64,000 nucleotides of DNA from Dipetalonema caudispina (lineage: Eukaryota > Nematoda > Chromadorea > Rhabditida > Onchocercidae), in NCBI GenBank assembly GCA_013365325.1, contig JABVXV010000131.1, forward strand, positions 27,038 to 91,037, written 5' to 3'. Made by a program: the position numbers and the translations under genes. Shown in pieces: positions 37,301-50,243 of the stretch (its first letter is position 1; each line of letters opens with the position of its first letter). The notes below the pieces were generated by a model. That model did no database searches, was not told the DNA's origin, and was given only the letters and a program-made list of their open reading frames with translations.

Positions 37301-40008
37301 TAATGGATTAAATCCGGAATTAGAATACGGTGATGCTATATATAATTATATTATTTTGCCTGCAATTGCTAAGGTTAATTAATTTGTAAATTGTTGAAAT
37401 AAAAAATTATTTATGAAAACCCTTTTAATCTTTCAGTGATTTCTTTCTATTTCGATTCATTTTAATTCCACAGTCTTTTTTCGATTTGATGTTTTAATAA
37501 GTTAAAATAAAATCAAATAATCTACTTATAAAAAAAAAAAAAGCTTTCAGGAAGCATTTTTTTTTACATCATATCAATATTATTAACATTATTTTACAAA
37601 TTTCAATTAATTAAAAATCCTAATAACAAGAGACCGTAATAATATAAAGGATTATAAGCCGTATCATAGAATAATTTGCATAAAAGTGAATGAAATTTAT
37701 TTACTAGGCTAAATCATTACCACTTGGAACACCACTACGAGATCAATTCTTCAAAGAAATCAATTTTCGTAATCCACCCGAAAATGATAATGATAATGAT
37801 ACGATTGTGTTAATAGTCAATGGTACTAAGCTATATGTAAACAAAGGTATCATGAAGGTAAACAATGATACAATGTTTGGTCGAAGTAATAGAGGTATGT
37901 GAGAATTACTGTATCTATATTAAATATTATTGTATCAAATTTAAGATTTGTTAAAGCAAAGTAATATTTTGTAAGGTCAAATGTTTTTCATCAAGTTTAA
38001 TTTACCTTATTAAAATTTTAAAGGTGAAATGATAGTGCAGATGAATTGTGAATTGGCCGAAGAATGTGCAAAAATAAACAAAACTCTGTTATATGTTGTT
38101 GAAGTAAGTTAATCAGTATGATTTAGATAACGATGAAAAAAAAAAATGGGGAGAAGGGAGAAGTGATTAGAAGTTGGAAGAAAAATGATGATGAAAATTT
38201 GTGAAATTCTGAATTCCGAATTATGAAACAAATATTTTTAGGCTCTTCTACAACATATTTATCCTCAGAATAAACCTATCGAAAGCATTTTGCTACGACC
38301 ATTGCTTGTATTTTGCAATGCGTATCACATGGAGAATGCTATGAACTCAATCGAAAATGTAAATTAGTATAATCTGACTAATATAATAAATTAAAATTGT
38401 AGGATTTAAACAAATTATGGTAAAGATCGAATTAAAAGTTTGTCAATGTTCCTAAGATAATGATCAAAGTGAGAAAAGTTGATATGATAAGCAGGAAATG
38501 GAGGTAAAAAAAATAAATGAATAGTGATAATACAGTAAATGATGATAAAAAGGAGGAAAATAATGAATAAATGATTAAGTAAAGCATTACAAATTTTACG
38601 TATTTCAACCAAATAAAAGATTTATTGAAATATAACAGAAATCCCATTTAATGAATACAGCAAATACGAAGTAAACATTATAGTATCCCTTTATTAGTGT
38701 TATTCTTAATTGCATTTCATTAAATATTAGCATTAATTGTAAACAAATTCAAACTTTCCGCTATTTTCTTCTTTGCAGTATTTAATTCAAGAACCACCAA
38801 TTTCACCTGAACGATTCATTGAATATTTTGAATTAGCCGAAAAATACAACTTAGAAAATCTTCTGCGTCGAAATTTACATCGAATAGAAAATAGGTATGA
38901 TTTGAAAAATACATTACTAATTTTTTTGTTAAATGATTTCTTTGTTTTGCAACACAAAATATCTTAGTAATTTTGACTTGCTGAAGAATGAATATTTGTT
39001 GATATTTCATGATTTTTTCCATCTATTATCATACAATTAAAAAAATTATGCATGATCTTTTTGTACAAAATAACTTCCGATATGGCAATTGATTCTCACT
39101 ATTTAATTAGTTGATTAAGTGAAATGTTATCTTGTTGATATCATTGTTAATTTAATAAATTAATGCATCTTTTGTAAAGTTTGAGAATTTTAAACATCAA
39201 TAATGAAAGTAATAAAATGATCTCGTTACATTATTTATCGAAAATTCAGATCGAAAAAAAAAAAAAAGTTGTGTAAATTTCAAAAATTTCAACTATCAAA
39301 ATTTATTTTGCTATATGGATAAAATAGCAAGTTAAATTTTGATTCGATAAAATTTTGATATAATTATTTGATTTGATAAAATTTTGATTTAGTTGTCGAC
39401 ATTTTGCACTTCCAATGATCAATCATGTAAATTTCAAGAAATTGACAGAACGAACACAAAGCCAAATTTTGGACAGATTTTGTTCTGGATGGGCTGCAGG
39501 AGGGTGCTTTTTTTTTTTTTTTTTCTTCCTTTTTTTTTGCATTAAATTAGCCAAATAAAATTATTCAAAGAAAATAAATGATAACAAAAATGATTAAACA
39601 AATGTAGGAAATGAGAATGTAAGAAATTCGTTAATAAATGAAAATTCAACAACTGAACAAGAAAAAAAGAAATATTTCTTCAGAATGAATCCAACAAAAC
39701 GTTTGAGTCGATTGCTTACAATGGAAGGTATTGATATAAATACAGCTGCTGAACAAGACAAAAAATTGTCAACATTTATGGTTAGATATCATCTTTTTAG
39801 AGCATTTTAAATAATAACTTCTATCTAATATAATAATTAGTACTTCGTTTAATTAAACGTAAGCATAAGCCTAATTCAAAACTCTAATGAAGCAATTTGT
39901 ACGAGTACAGATGGTTATCATAAAATTAACCTTTATATTATTTTGTGATTTATATTGCAGGAGATTGATTCTCAAGCAGCTTTTGGTAGCTCAGATGAGA
40001 TCAATTGA
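34382..40008 (+). CDS. Nematode protein with two BTB/POZ-like segments, complete
   Basis: Thirteen exons: 34382-34423, 34574-34756, 35056-35280, 35797-35905, 36417-36502, 36824-36943, 37191-37373, 37708-37894, 38024-38103, 38242-38358, 38779-38894, 39684-39780 and 39961-40008. All phases agree, giving about 530 residues. The N-terminal third is a beta-rich, MATH-like but divergent region. A first BTB-like segment runs from DYGDITLKFKDETLHVYKAL through ELLYQIYPTKRP. A second has IVLIVNGTKLYVNKG, then LLQHIYPQNKP, then a helical ending with ERFIEYFELAEKYNLE. BTB proteins of this kind usually dimerise and may recruit Cullin-3; no specific role can be assigned. An AATAAA lies at 40065-40070. The third intron (35281-35796) contains a bacterial nusA fragment in antisense, yet flanking exons join in frame, so the gene looks intact. 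Confidence 0.85.
35522..35790 (-). pseudogene. nusA: Bacterial nusA fragment (S1 domain), probable Wolbachia-derived nuclear insert
   Basis: The minus strand translates to a NusA S1-domain segment: E-Y-S-D-L-I-V-N-I-N, then GTKAYLPLRNLIDGESFREG, EKVKAYIQTVKHSDDGRQLM, LSREHEGFLEALLNQEIPEI and ADELVIIKGIARDAG. Bacterial NusA has the same order: a VDLG-like strand, LPRxELIPGExFRxGDRVRAY, a FLSRTHPEFLxxLFxxEVPEI-like block, then VEIKAIARxxG. NusA is a transcription elongation and termination factor absent from animals. Homology stops at 35522, where the normal continuation (RSK-VAV) is replaced by host T-rich DNA. One extra G in a GGG at 35745-35747 shifts the frame, so downstream of it about 74 codons are open and upstream the homology continues in another frame. 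The fragment is antisense to the host BTB gene and lies wholly in its third intron. It is too short to be functional. The donor is judged Wolbachia because Wolbachia are the known symbionts of filarial nematodes; another Rickettsiales donor is possible. Confidence 0.88.
36142..36167. repeat. Poly-T run
   Basis: An uninterrupted run of about 26 T in intron 4 of the BTB gene; the longest of many homopolymers in the window. Confidence 0.85.
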
Positions 40009-40064
40009 ATGGTCTAATTAATGTGTGAACATTCTGCTTCGTGAAAAAATATGTACATCAAATG

Positions 40065-40070
40065 AATAAA
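40065..40070 (+). terminator. Polyadenylation signal of the BTB gene
   Basis: AATAAA 57 bases after the TGA stop of the plus-strand BTB gene, the usual position for a nematode poly(A) signal. Confidence 0.6.
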
Positions 40071-40490
40071 ATTGTTTATTTAATACAGTTTTTAATAATG
40101 TAATAAAGGTCAGAATAGATCATTTTGTAAATGCAATAATTGATTGAAAAAATTCTTCTATTACAGATGTAATTTGATGATGAATTAGTAAAAGTGTTGA
40201 ATGTTCGGTTTTAAAGTAGCACAGATTAGGATAAATCACAATGGTAGCAAGAAATTTTTTTAATGGAAATTTAATTTCGAAGACGGTAAATATTAGATAT
40301 AAAGGCAACAATTATTCCTGAATGAGCAGAATCATGACAGTTTTGTATTTTACTATGGACCTGTTACATTCCATCTTAGAATTTTCTATTTTGGTCATTG
40401 CCATCTTTCCGCTTTTTAAGAAAAACGAAGAAAAAAATTAGGGGAAGATCGCACGAATTGCATTAAGCTTGAAACTACAAAAACTATCAT

Positions 40491-40614
40491 GAAAATTCTG
40501 ATAATGCACAAGAGAGAAAAACTTATTTGATTAAATTTACACCAATTTTAATGAAAATTCTGATAATGCACAAGAGAGAAAAACTTATTTGATTAAATTT
40601 ACACCAATTTTAAT
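40491..40614. repeat. Perfect tandem duplication, 2 x 62 bases
   Basis: The unit starting GAAAATTCTGATAATGCACA occurs at 40491-40552 and again at 40553-40614, identical by eye. It is in non-coding DNA between convergent genes. Perfect identity suggests a recent duplication or an assembly artefact. Confidence 0.9.
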
Positions 40615-41422
40615 TGGTCAAATCACAGAATATTCACAAAATGATGGATGAAGATTCAAAATTTAAACGAACTATAATATATACGATATACATCAGTTCT
40701 TTTTCTTCTACTGCAACAAATTGGATTAGAACAAAAGAAGCAGTGAAATATAAAAAATGAAATTTGAATATGAAAAACAAATACAAAGAGACGTATCTTC
40801 AAATGTACAATTATGGCGACTTCAGACTGAAAATTAGATATAGAAAAGAATTAGCATTTATATAATGGAATTAGCACTTAGAGCAAGTTATAAATCATAC
40901 GAAAAGAAAGTATGTACAAAATTTACAACTTTTATGTATATATTACAATTCGGCAACTGATAGGGGTGAAGAGGAAAAATGAATTAGACCTATTTGCTTT
41001 TATACCATTATTGTACCGGTACATTATTTCGTCAAAAAAATAATGAGTTAGGGAAATCAACGGATAAAGAATGACAGAATGGATACAATATCCTATACAT
41101 TACCCATTACCGATACTATATCCAATACCGAATTGTGAATATCTTACAAAGTATACACAAGGTAGAATCTGGAAAACCAAGTGATATCTAGAAGAAATAT
41201 TTATGCTTTAACATAATATGTAATAGAAATGTATGGCATAAAATAGGAAAATTTTGAAGGAATATGCAAAAAAGGGAAACTGAAGAAAGAAAAGGTGATC
41301 TGAATGAGCAGCTAATTTACCGCGAAAAAAGTCCTGTTACTCTGAATCATCATTCCAAAGTATTACTTCAAATTGTTAGCTGCAAATTTCCAATTAGGCT
41401 ATAACAGACTGAAAGATGAAGA

Positions 41423-42909
41423 TTACGTTTTATCTTCTACGTTTTCTCCCGGTGCATCCTTTGGACTCTCAGCACCTTCACTCTTCACCTCTTTGTTTGG
41501 GTCCGTACGACCATCAGCACTTTTCTTTTTTTCCAGATTGTCGATAATAGTTTTTGTTGTGCGGAAAAATCTTCCCGATCGAAATATCAGTGCTCGATAT
41601 AAAAAATTCATCTGCAAATAATGAAATTTAGGCGGCCCGAAACAATTTGAGACGAACTAACTGAGCATTATATGAAGATCTGTGTACTGAAAGAACTTTG
41701 TATGTTTGTATCATTTTGTTATTTTATATACAGTCAAATTTTAACATACCTCTCGTGTCGGATACAGCAGATGCATGTGAAGATGACGTACGGAAACGAG
41801 TATCGACCAATGGAAGCCCATTCGTAGGAAATCTTCCACAGTATCAGCTTCACCTTTTTCCTTCAATGTTTCACGCAAATAATCGCGTCCAAGAAGATCC
41901 ATTTCTTTTACTGAAGTGCAGTAAGAAATAAGAAAGAGGTTATATCTCATTAATAATATTATCGTTTCGAGATCATGTCAAAGCTTCTAAATTTGAAATT
42001 GGTGCGTGCGATGCCGAAACGTTCATTAAACTTAAAGTATTTCTATATAACAACTACATTTCTATATATCAATACATTGATGCAATGTTCATCTATGAGA
42101 ATTTAGTAACCATGTCGAAAAACCAATCAAATGTTTGTTTCAAGTACACAAATCATATTAATGAAGGAAACACTGTACAGCGTATTTGAGGGTTATTTTA
42201 TAAAGCAATTATAAAAAGTTCAGAAATACCTCACCGAGAGGGAGATCAACAGCTGTCAAATCACTCGCTTGATTGATATGCAGTTTGCTGAGTATTAGAT
42301 AATGATGTGGTGCATGTGGTGATCTATCTCGAATTACCACCGCCTTAAATGTCATATCCGGAAATAAACGATAATAATTTTGCAAAGATAAACACATAAT
42401 TGGAAATGTCTGCTTCAGTTAATATATTTTACAGCATAGTTTTATAGTATGTCAAATCTAATTTAAGATGTTACGTAATGATGTCGTGTCTAATTTAAAA
42501 TGAGATACAATTTTATGGAAGAATGTAAATTTAAAATTAAATTACAAAAAGTTTGCCACTAGCTTAACCAACGAATGGAAGAAAAGTAATTACCTCTGAA
42601 CAGCATTACAAACTTTGTATAAAGAAACTCAAGTACAGCTGCTATTCCATCCTTCGAAGACAACACTGTATGTTTTAAATAAAAAGTTTCTACAGGACTA
42701 TTTATCCGGTATATGAATGTTTTATCATCTTGAAATAATCTGTATTAAACAGCTAAAGAACTGTAATAATAAATTTTTATAATTTAAAAATCTTTTATTT
42801 GAAAAAATCTTAATAAATAACTACTAACATTATCGGATGTTTTCAAATGTTTGTCACGTTGACCATGTATAATACTGCAAAATGCACATCCTCGAACCGC
42901 TGTTGCCAT
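41423..42909 (-). CDS. HINT3: HINT3-like histidine triad nucleotide-binding protein, complete
   Basis: Four exons: 42909-42829, 42409-42235, 41910-41750 and 41611-41423, giving about 201 residues (human HINT3 182). It has the N-terminal C-A-F-C pair, then VVIRDRSPHAPHHYLILSK, a helix D-L-T-A-V-D-L-P-L-V-K-E-M, R-M-G-F-H, and the HIT motif HLHMHLLYP with all three histidines. The C-terminal MNFLYRALIFRSGRFF matches the HINT3/aprataxin-type extension that follows the triad. HINT3 proteins hydrolyse adenosine phosphoramidates and acyl-adenylates. The tail after F-F-R is Lys/Glu-rich and disordered. The second exon starts with an unusual leader before the HIT strand. A different in-frame stretch (LFQDDKTFIYR) sits in the first intron but does not fit by phase. 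Confidence 0.88.
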
Positions 42910-44355
42910 TGTTCAAATGATTTCTATAATAATACAGAATATAGTAAAATACAAAAAAAGAAGAAATCGAAAATTCTGTGATTTATACGTATAAAGATAC
43001 CACAATTTCAACCATTAAGAATTCTTAAATTAAATTATCTAATATTTTCCTCAAATAGTAATGCTAATTGATCAGAGGTATATTCTATTCTTCTAAATCT
43101 GTTGTACATCTCAAGTTTGATGCTAATCATGATATTTTAATATTACCACTATAATCTCCTTATTCCTAACAAAACTAATGATGCCAATGGCTTGTTTTGT
43201 GTTAGGAGAGTTATAACTATCTACAATACATGTACTAGTTAACTGTCTGCTGAAAATTTTTTTCCCATACAAGAATAGTAATTTAACATTCACGATAACA
43301 ATAGGCCATGAGGATGAAATAGTATCGAATATATTGCGCCTTGATTTAACTTCGTTCTTCCTGATATTTCCCCAGTAATAATCGTTTCCTAACACTAAAT
43401 CACTTCAACACTGTGGGTCCAATCTGATCTTACGATTAAAATAGAAAAAAGGAATGACAAAAATAGAACAAAAGTATAAATAATTTAATAATAATAATAG
43501 TAATAATGATAATTAATAATAATTGTAAAAATAAAACCAAAGCCAAATACATATGCGAATTGTTGAAAATGTTGAGTGAGAGATTGCTGGAAGAGGTGCT
43601 TGCTGTACAGTTTGATTTAACGACATTTCAATACATCAGAACCAATTTATCAAAAAGTATAATGCCTCCACTTGAAGTATCGCCTTATGCATTTTCTCTT
43701 TTTGCATTTTGTAGTAAAAAAAATCAGGAAAAAAAAGCAGAATTTACCGCTGAATCTTAGATATTTGAGTGATACGGCCTATTTAATTCAAAAGAGGGGG
43801 AAGATAAAAGGACACCAATTTATAAAGGTTCTTTACGGAGAATTAAGAATTTCAATCTCCACATGAAAATCTAGTATATGTAAGCAAAACAGTGCTCAAT
43901 TACTGAATCATGGTATTCTAAAATATTAGTCCGATATGTTCGGTAGAAATTTTAATCAAAAGCAACTCAAGTATGAAAATGTTTCATTTTATTTTCATTG
44001 TGACAATCAACAAAGAACGCCAGAACCAACTGATAACTATTTCAAATAAACGAAAAACAAACAAACAAACAAACAAAAATGTATGAACAGAGTGATGGAT
44101 TGACCAGAACGGTAATTCCCCCCAAAGCATTCCATTTCCGACATCACTTTGCATCGCTGAACTTTCTCTAATCATATACCCGCTTTATACTGTGAGATGC
44201 CGAGGAGTACTACAAGAGATTTATTAAGGGAATGGGATTCGAAGTCTTAAGTTCCGTTATTCAGCAAAATTCCAAAAGTACAGAACATTTGAACCCTATG
44301 GACTCATTGCAATTTTTTTCGAAAACTATTATAGTTCTTAAACTGAGTCCAATTT
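42910..44355. other. Spacer between PUF60 3' end and HINT3 start
   Basis: Head-to-tail minus-strand spacer: 3' untranslated region of PUF60 and upstream region of HINT3. It contains a short (AAAC)n run near 44050. No exon or RNA gene was recognised. Confidence 0.5.
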
Positions 44356-47300
44356 TTATCCTGAATAATCATTGTGATCGAACAGTATTTGATCATAATT
44401 CTGAGCAGAAATTTCACGACCAGCAAAATATCGTTTGTCCAGCGCCTGCCGTGCTGTATCCGCTTCCTGTGGATTATCAAATCGTACAAATATCTTCACA
44501 CTACCGCTTGCTGGATCTTGAGCTATTATTACCTGAAAAATACTGTTATATTTAACTAGATCTATAAAGCTTTAAACGCCATGACCGTTCTAGAAACAAG
44601 AAAATATATTAGCATTGGGAGTGAAATCGGAATGCAATAAAAAAACAGATGAAATTTAATATCCCCTACACATTTATCAAGCATTAGCAAATAAAAGTAC
44701 ATTCTAGTCACTTTCACAAGAAACGAAAATTTAAATCGCATTAAAAGAACTACTCAGTTCTACGCTACCACACTATTCAAGTTTACTATGCTCTTTACCT
44801 CCTGCACTTTGCCATATTTATTACATTCGTCACGAATTTCACCCTCCAGTTCATCGTCACATTCTTCAATTGTTACCATATTTTTCAGTACTATTACTGT
44901 TGACCGATTTGTTCGCATTAGTTTGTGCATTAACAAATGTCTTGCATCATTCCCTAAGTGATAAATATGTATATCTCGAGGAAATTAACGAAGCAATTCA
45001 AAGAAAGTGGTAAAACATAATTTATCCAACCAACAAACCAAATAAAAATACCACAAATGTCAAGTCTTGAGTCTTTCTTAAAAAAATGCAAAACAAGTCC
45101 ATAGATTTTCTGGAAAAATTTCACGACAGATTTCAATAATTAGAATCCTAATAAGACCAAGAATATCGCTTACCTCTAATTTCCAAGCCTTCTTGAGCAG
45201 CCAACGACACATCATCTGAATTAGCATTCTGTGCAGCCATCTGATCATTGAGTTCACCAGCTCGGTTTGCTGCTTCCAGTGCTTGCGGAGTATTGAGCTG
45301 AAATAATATCTGATACATATTAAATACTAAAACGAAGTTAAAACCGAGAAAAACAGCCTATTTCATAATAAAAAAGCACAATGAATGCGAATATAAGCAA
45401 CTTTACGTAACGTGAAATTGACTAAACATGAGATTCGCGCCAGCAAAAATAAACAAACCTGTGGTCCCTTTGGTGCGGTTGATACCGGCTTCTTCTTTTT
45501 CCTTTTATGTGACTTGTCATCCGGTTTTGATCCTTTTTCTTTGTTAGTAGCACCCGCTTTCTGCAAATCGCGTCGACCTGGTATGGAACTGTCAGAAACA
45601 ACTAAAGCCATGCTACCAGAATCACTCGTCGATGCCTGACCAATTGCAAGCTGATCCATTATGCCATCCGCATTAGTTGCCCTGAACTTTGTAACTTATC
45701 GCTCGTTTTCTCTTTTATTTAAGTTGCTTCCCACTACTGTCTTTTTTTATAGCATATTACTTCAATTAAACTATGCAGTCGTATTGTAAACTAAACTTCA
45801 CTTCGGTAAATCGTTCATCTTAACTTCAGAAAACGTAGCAATTTATATCACAAGCTATATTTGCCAAATCATTTTAAAAGGTCCAATTTTTGATGATTTA
45901 GAAAACTAACGTTTTACGATCCACAGGAGCAATGTTAGCAGGAAGTGGAGCAAATGTAGCAGGTTCGACGGAAGAATTTGTTGAGGCACCAATGTTTATC
46001 CTCGATATTAATGACTGTGTAGAAGATAACATCGCAGGGGGCGGCGGTATTGAAGAAACCTGCAGGATTAGTAATATTTCGTAAATACATCCAATTCATT
46101 AAGCTTGTTCAATACACCCAATATGACATTTTCTATTATAATGTAGTGAATACTTTTTTTTTTTTGAAATTCTTGAAATCAGTACTTACTGGTGGTGGTG
46201 GTACCGGAATCGTGCTAGCAGGTGCTGGTATAGATGTTATTACTTGTGGTGGCGGAATGCTGACAACTTGTACAGGCGGTGTCTGAGCGGCAAAACCACC
46301 AAATCCTCGGCGACTACCAGGAGGAGGTCCCGGTGGAAGTGGCGGCGTTGCAACAGGTGGAGGTGGAGTTGAAATCCGCAGAAAAAAGCAAGAATGAGTT
46401 GCACAATGAAGATTTCAAAAAATCCGAGAAGTTTCAAAAACTTGAAATTTGTGAAATTTTTTTAGGATCTTTGCAATTTGTGTTTCTATGCGTCCAAAGT
46501 GAAATATACTCGTTTGGTATTTTCCACAACATGGTAGGAAATAACTCTCTAATTTATATTAAGGAATAGCTACCTGGGTAGGAGCAACGACTCCAGACGG
46601 TGGAGGTGTTGGGGAAACAACCGTTGGAGAATATGGCTTTCCTGCTGTCACTGGCGATACTGTTGCAAGCCCAACTAGTGGAACAGTTGTTATGCCAACA
46701 GGTGGAACTGTTGCAACACCTACCGGTGGTGTCGCTTGCATACTATACGGTTGCGGTGAACCCTGACGAACCGCAATACTTCCCGACATCTGTAAAAATA
46801 GTGAGTTTTATGGACGCAAATTTTATGCATTTGATCTCATATTTATCCTTCATATCCCGCTACCCTTTTGCAGTTTTGAACTGGGAAAACTGAATAATGT
46901 TGGGCTTAGGTGGAGCCAGAAGTCTGGATATTTCACACTTTAAATAAGTCAGGACTTGGGAAAAATGGGCCATATTTTAGCGGATTTAGTTCAGCCCCAA
47001 AAGTAGGCAAAGGATTCTATAGTTATATAAATGAATCTAGGACCGAAACATCGTGGTTATATCTCAACTTACCGGAGACGTGCTGGCAGTGTGAACAGGT
47101 GACTTCTTTGCAGTCATTTCTTCAGCTTGAATTTTAGCAGTGACTTCAGCAGCTGCAACAGCCGCAGCTGTTGGCAGATTCACGGCAGATGTGGGAACGA
47201 TGTATGTTAGCGCATCCGGTGGTGTGATACATTTCCCAACACGCAAATACTGTCCACCAAGGTCGAACATATTCATCCCGGCAATGGCCTCATTTGCTGA

Positions 47301-50243
47301 TTGAGCATTACTGAATTCCAAATACCCAAAACCTCTGCAAAACAGTGTAATGCTCATACTTTGTTCAACGAATCTACATCATGCCGCTACAATAAAAAAA
47401 AAAGAGTGTTTGATATCAACTGAGACTATCTACGAATAGCTGAAAAATAGCTACTGACTAGAACGAAAAAATCATGCTTTCTTAAATTTCGACAACTGAC
47501 TGAAAACAGTGGTGGTTGGACACAAATAATTAAATTTCATTGATTTTGCAGCTACAAACGAAGTGTTTGTTAAAGTTCAAAAATTCAAAAAATTATATTT
47601 CATTGGAAAGAAAGCGACTGAGGACCAGAGCAACGCGTGTAACACGAAAAGACACTAACAAAATAAAATTCCTTCAATAATATGCGCTAATTTACCTATG
47701 TCCGCTTCCAGCGTTCGGCCCCGTAGCTCTGGCTAGCTGACATTTTGTCACCTCACCGAATGCTTCAAATACACTTTTGAGATCAGATTCTGAGAGATCT
47801 GGATGAACCGATGCAACATAGACTCTGGAAAAAGGAGTTAACTAGAAAGAAAAGACGCACATGTGATGATGGCTCGAGAATTTGATTAACATCTAGTTCT
47901 GCTTGAAAATATCCATACTTCATAATGTACATTGATGCCGACGAGAATGCATATTTACAGGCGAAAAAGTTTGTAAAAAAGCTTTTAGATAATTGCCAAT
48001 GAACAACTGAAAACTATTCAATGTCCTGATATCTTGATTACAATGAAGTGAATTTCAAAAAAGCACCCCATAAGTGTCTAAATTTGATAATGTATACTAA
48101 CCGATGATATGCCTTCGCTTCCTGCATCACCATTTCGATAATCGGTTGAGCTTGCGGCATATTTGATGGCCGTCCGACCTCAAAATTGAGATCAGTGTGT
48201 AATACTCGAAATCTACCTAATCTACACCCCTTTGAAACATACAACTAACACCTGTGCATCTCAACAAGATTTGAACGAGGAAAATCCTCGGATGAATGAT
48301 TGTTTATAAGAATTGAATAACCATGACAATTCGCCCATGATTATAAAAGAAAACACAATAAAAGATAATAAGATAATTAACTGACTAGAACATTAACCTT
48401 GAGATTACGGCCGCCCATCAGTACACCGTTCATTGATTCCTGCGCCAAAAGCGCTGCTTCTGGAATTTCGTATTCCAAAAATGCGAAACCTTTGTGATGC
48501 TAAAATAGTATGACATTCAATATAACGATATAGTTCAGCAATATAAACTAATTATTATGCAAATCAAGATCGTCGAGAACAGCTTAGAGCATTGGAGCTA
48601 TCTGATAACTCAGTAGAGAGTACAACTAGATAATCAAGCACTACACAAAAACGCATTCTAAAAATCTCTTGAACAAAACTTCTGATAACGGCCACGAATT
48701 CCAACCTACAATCTATTTCACTGATTCCATTTTTTCCAGTAATCTAACGACAAGAAAAGATAGAAACATTTTTTCATCATTTCATACCGTGCGGATCGGT
48801 ATGAACTAACCCCTGTAACGGCATCCCAACTCATATTAATTGATTTGATTGGACCAAATACACCGAAAGCATTTTTTATCATCTCTTCGCGAACTTCAAA
48901 ACTTATCGAACCAATATAAACGCGCGCCATGAGGGATAAAGCTTGTGCATACATCGCCACTTTTTGTTGCTGAAACAGCAGGATAATTAGAGTACCAAAG
49001 ATAGTACGATTTTGTAAACCAATAACGTAATAAAGACTACAATTGCTGCTAATGAGAATCTAAAATGAAATCTTCATCAAAATATGCAGAAATTTCAGTC
49101 GAGAGTTTAGTATTAATTTATACATATGCTCCCTCAGCTTTTTAGGTTACCAGAATCAGCTTTTCTTTCATATGCAAGATCAAATATAGTCATCATTTAA
49201 TAAAGCAACAATTTAGCATATGGCACAAGCCAAGTTATTTTATGAGGAAGCTCAGCACCAGGATATTGCTGGTTCATCAAATAATCCATGTAATCCCCTC
49301 CCAAATACATATTTCATACAAGTAAGCATGCTACACTTACATTCTGCTGGTGTGCAAGCGTCTGCCTGAGAAGTACTTGCTTGATTGATTGCTCTTTAGC
49401 ATATTTCTTTGCATCTGCTAACCAATCCTTCTGCTTGCTCCGCAGTTTTACAAGGCCCAAACCAAGTAGTTGAGCTTCCTTCTTAGCTCCAGGCCCAACA
49501 ATGATCTTGAAAAAGAAAGTAGAATTAAATTTTAAGAAAATGGTAGAGCCCCCACAACTACGATAGCGGGAAGTGGTCTCGTACGATTACAATCTACCCC
49601 ATGTTTATAGTTTTGTAGCAAATTTGCCATAATAACATCTAATACATTAAAAAAAAACCTATATCACTGGTATACCACATACCACCATTTATGTGTTTCT
49701 TTTTTTTTCCAACTATATAACATTCAATTGCTTTTTCTGAGAAAAGTAAAAGTAACAGCAAGGATGAAACGGAGAATCAGGATATCTATCTTTTACTTCA
49801 AATAGTTTAACATAGTAAGAACTAAATCTCATTTTGTCATCAGCAATATTTGTCGTAACTACACGTTCTCCCCCTCTTTCATAGCTATTGTTACTAAACC
49901 TAACTCTTCCCAGTTGTTCTGACCTATTTTTAAAGTGATATTAGAAACTTGATAAAAAAGGAAATGAAATATATGAGACTTACAGCGCCAGATTGTGGAA
50001 GAACTGGCATTGGTACAAGGGCTTCGCTTGGCATATATGTTGTAACAGGTACTGCCGTAACATGTGGTCCCGTGGTACCATTACTTTCTGAAAACAAAAA
50101 AAAACAAATGAAAAATGTCATAAACATGAAAATAGTTCTAACAATCTACAACTTATCAAATGATACTCTGATAACAAACCCGTTTTGGCCTGCGCTCCAA
50201 TAACACTCGTATCATTTGATTGTTGTTGTTCCAATTCATCCAT
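44356..50243 (-). CDS. PUF60: Poly(U)-binding splicing factor PUF60 (RNP-6), complete
   Basis: Fifteen exons: 50243-50180, 50087-49984, 49505-49341, 48969-48811, 48499-48398, 48178-48102, 47824-47696, 47334-47073, 46789-46574, 46375-46190, 46059-45911, 45681-45459, 45297-45174, 44953-44799 and 44532-44356. This gives about 763 residues, close to C. elegans RNP-6 and longer than human PUF60. Landmarks: [11 protein letters not shown] and L-A-H-Q-Q; RRM1 with [26 protein letters not shown] and [13 protein letters not shown]2 with [20 protein letters not shown] and [12 protein letters not shown]; a long Ala/Pro-rich linker; and a C-terminal U2AF-homology motif with [19 protein letters not shown] and RYFAGR. 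PUF60 helps U2AF select weak 3' splice sites. An acceptor at 50248-50247, three bases before the ATG, suggests spliced-leader addition. The acceptor of exon 10 is not AG (see findings). Confidence 0.93.

Larger units (their letters stand above)
40009..41422. other. Convergent 3' region, BTB gene / HINT3
   Basis: 3' flanks of two convergent genes. It includes the AATAAA signal of the BTB gene and an exact tandem duplication. No open frame looks real. Confidence 0.55.

Noticed and set aside
43123..43395. 90-codon minus-strand open frame between PUF60 and HINT3
   Set aside because: No recognisable domain, no splice context and composition like the surrounding spacer.
46910..47137. Plus-strand open frame over PUF60 intron 8 and exon 8
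   Set aside because: Antisense to a strongly supported exon and unlike any known protein; treated as a shadow.
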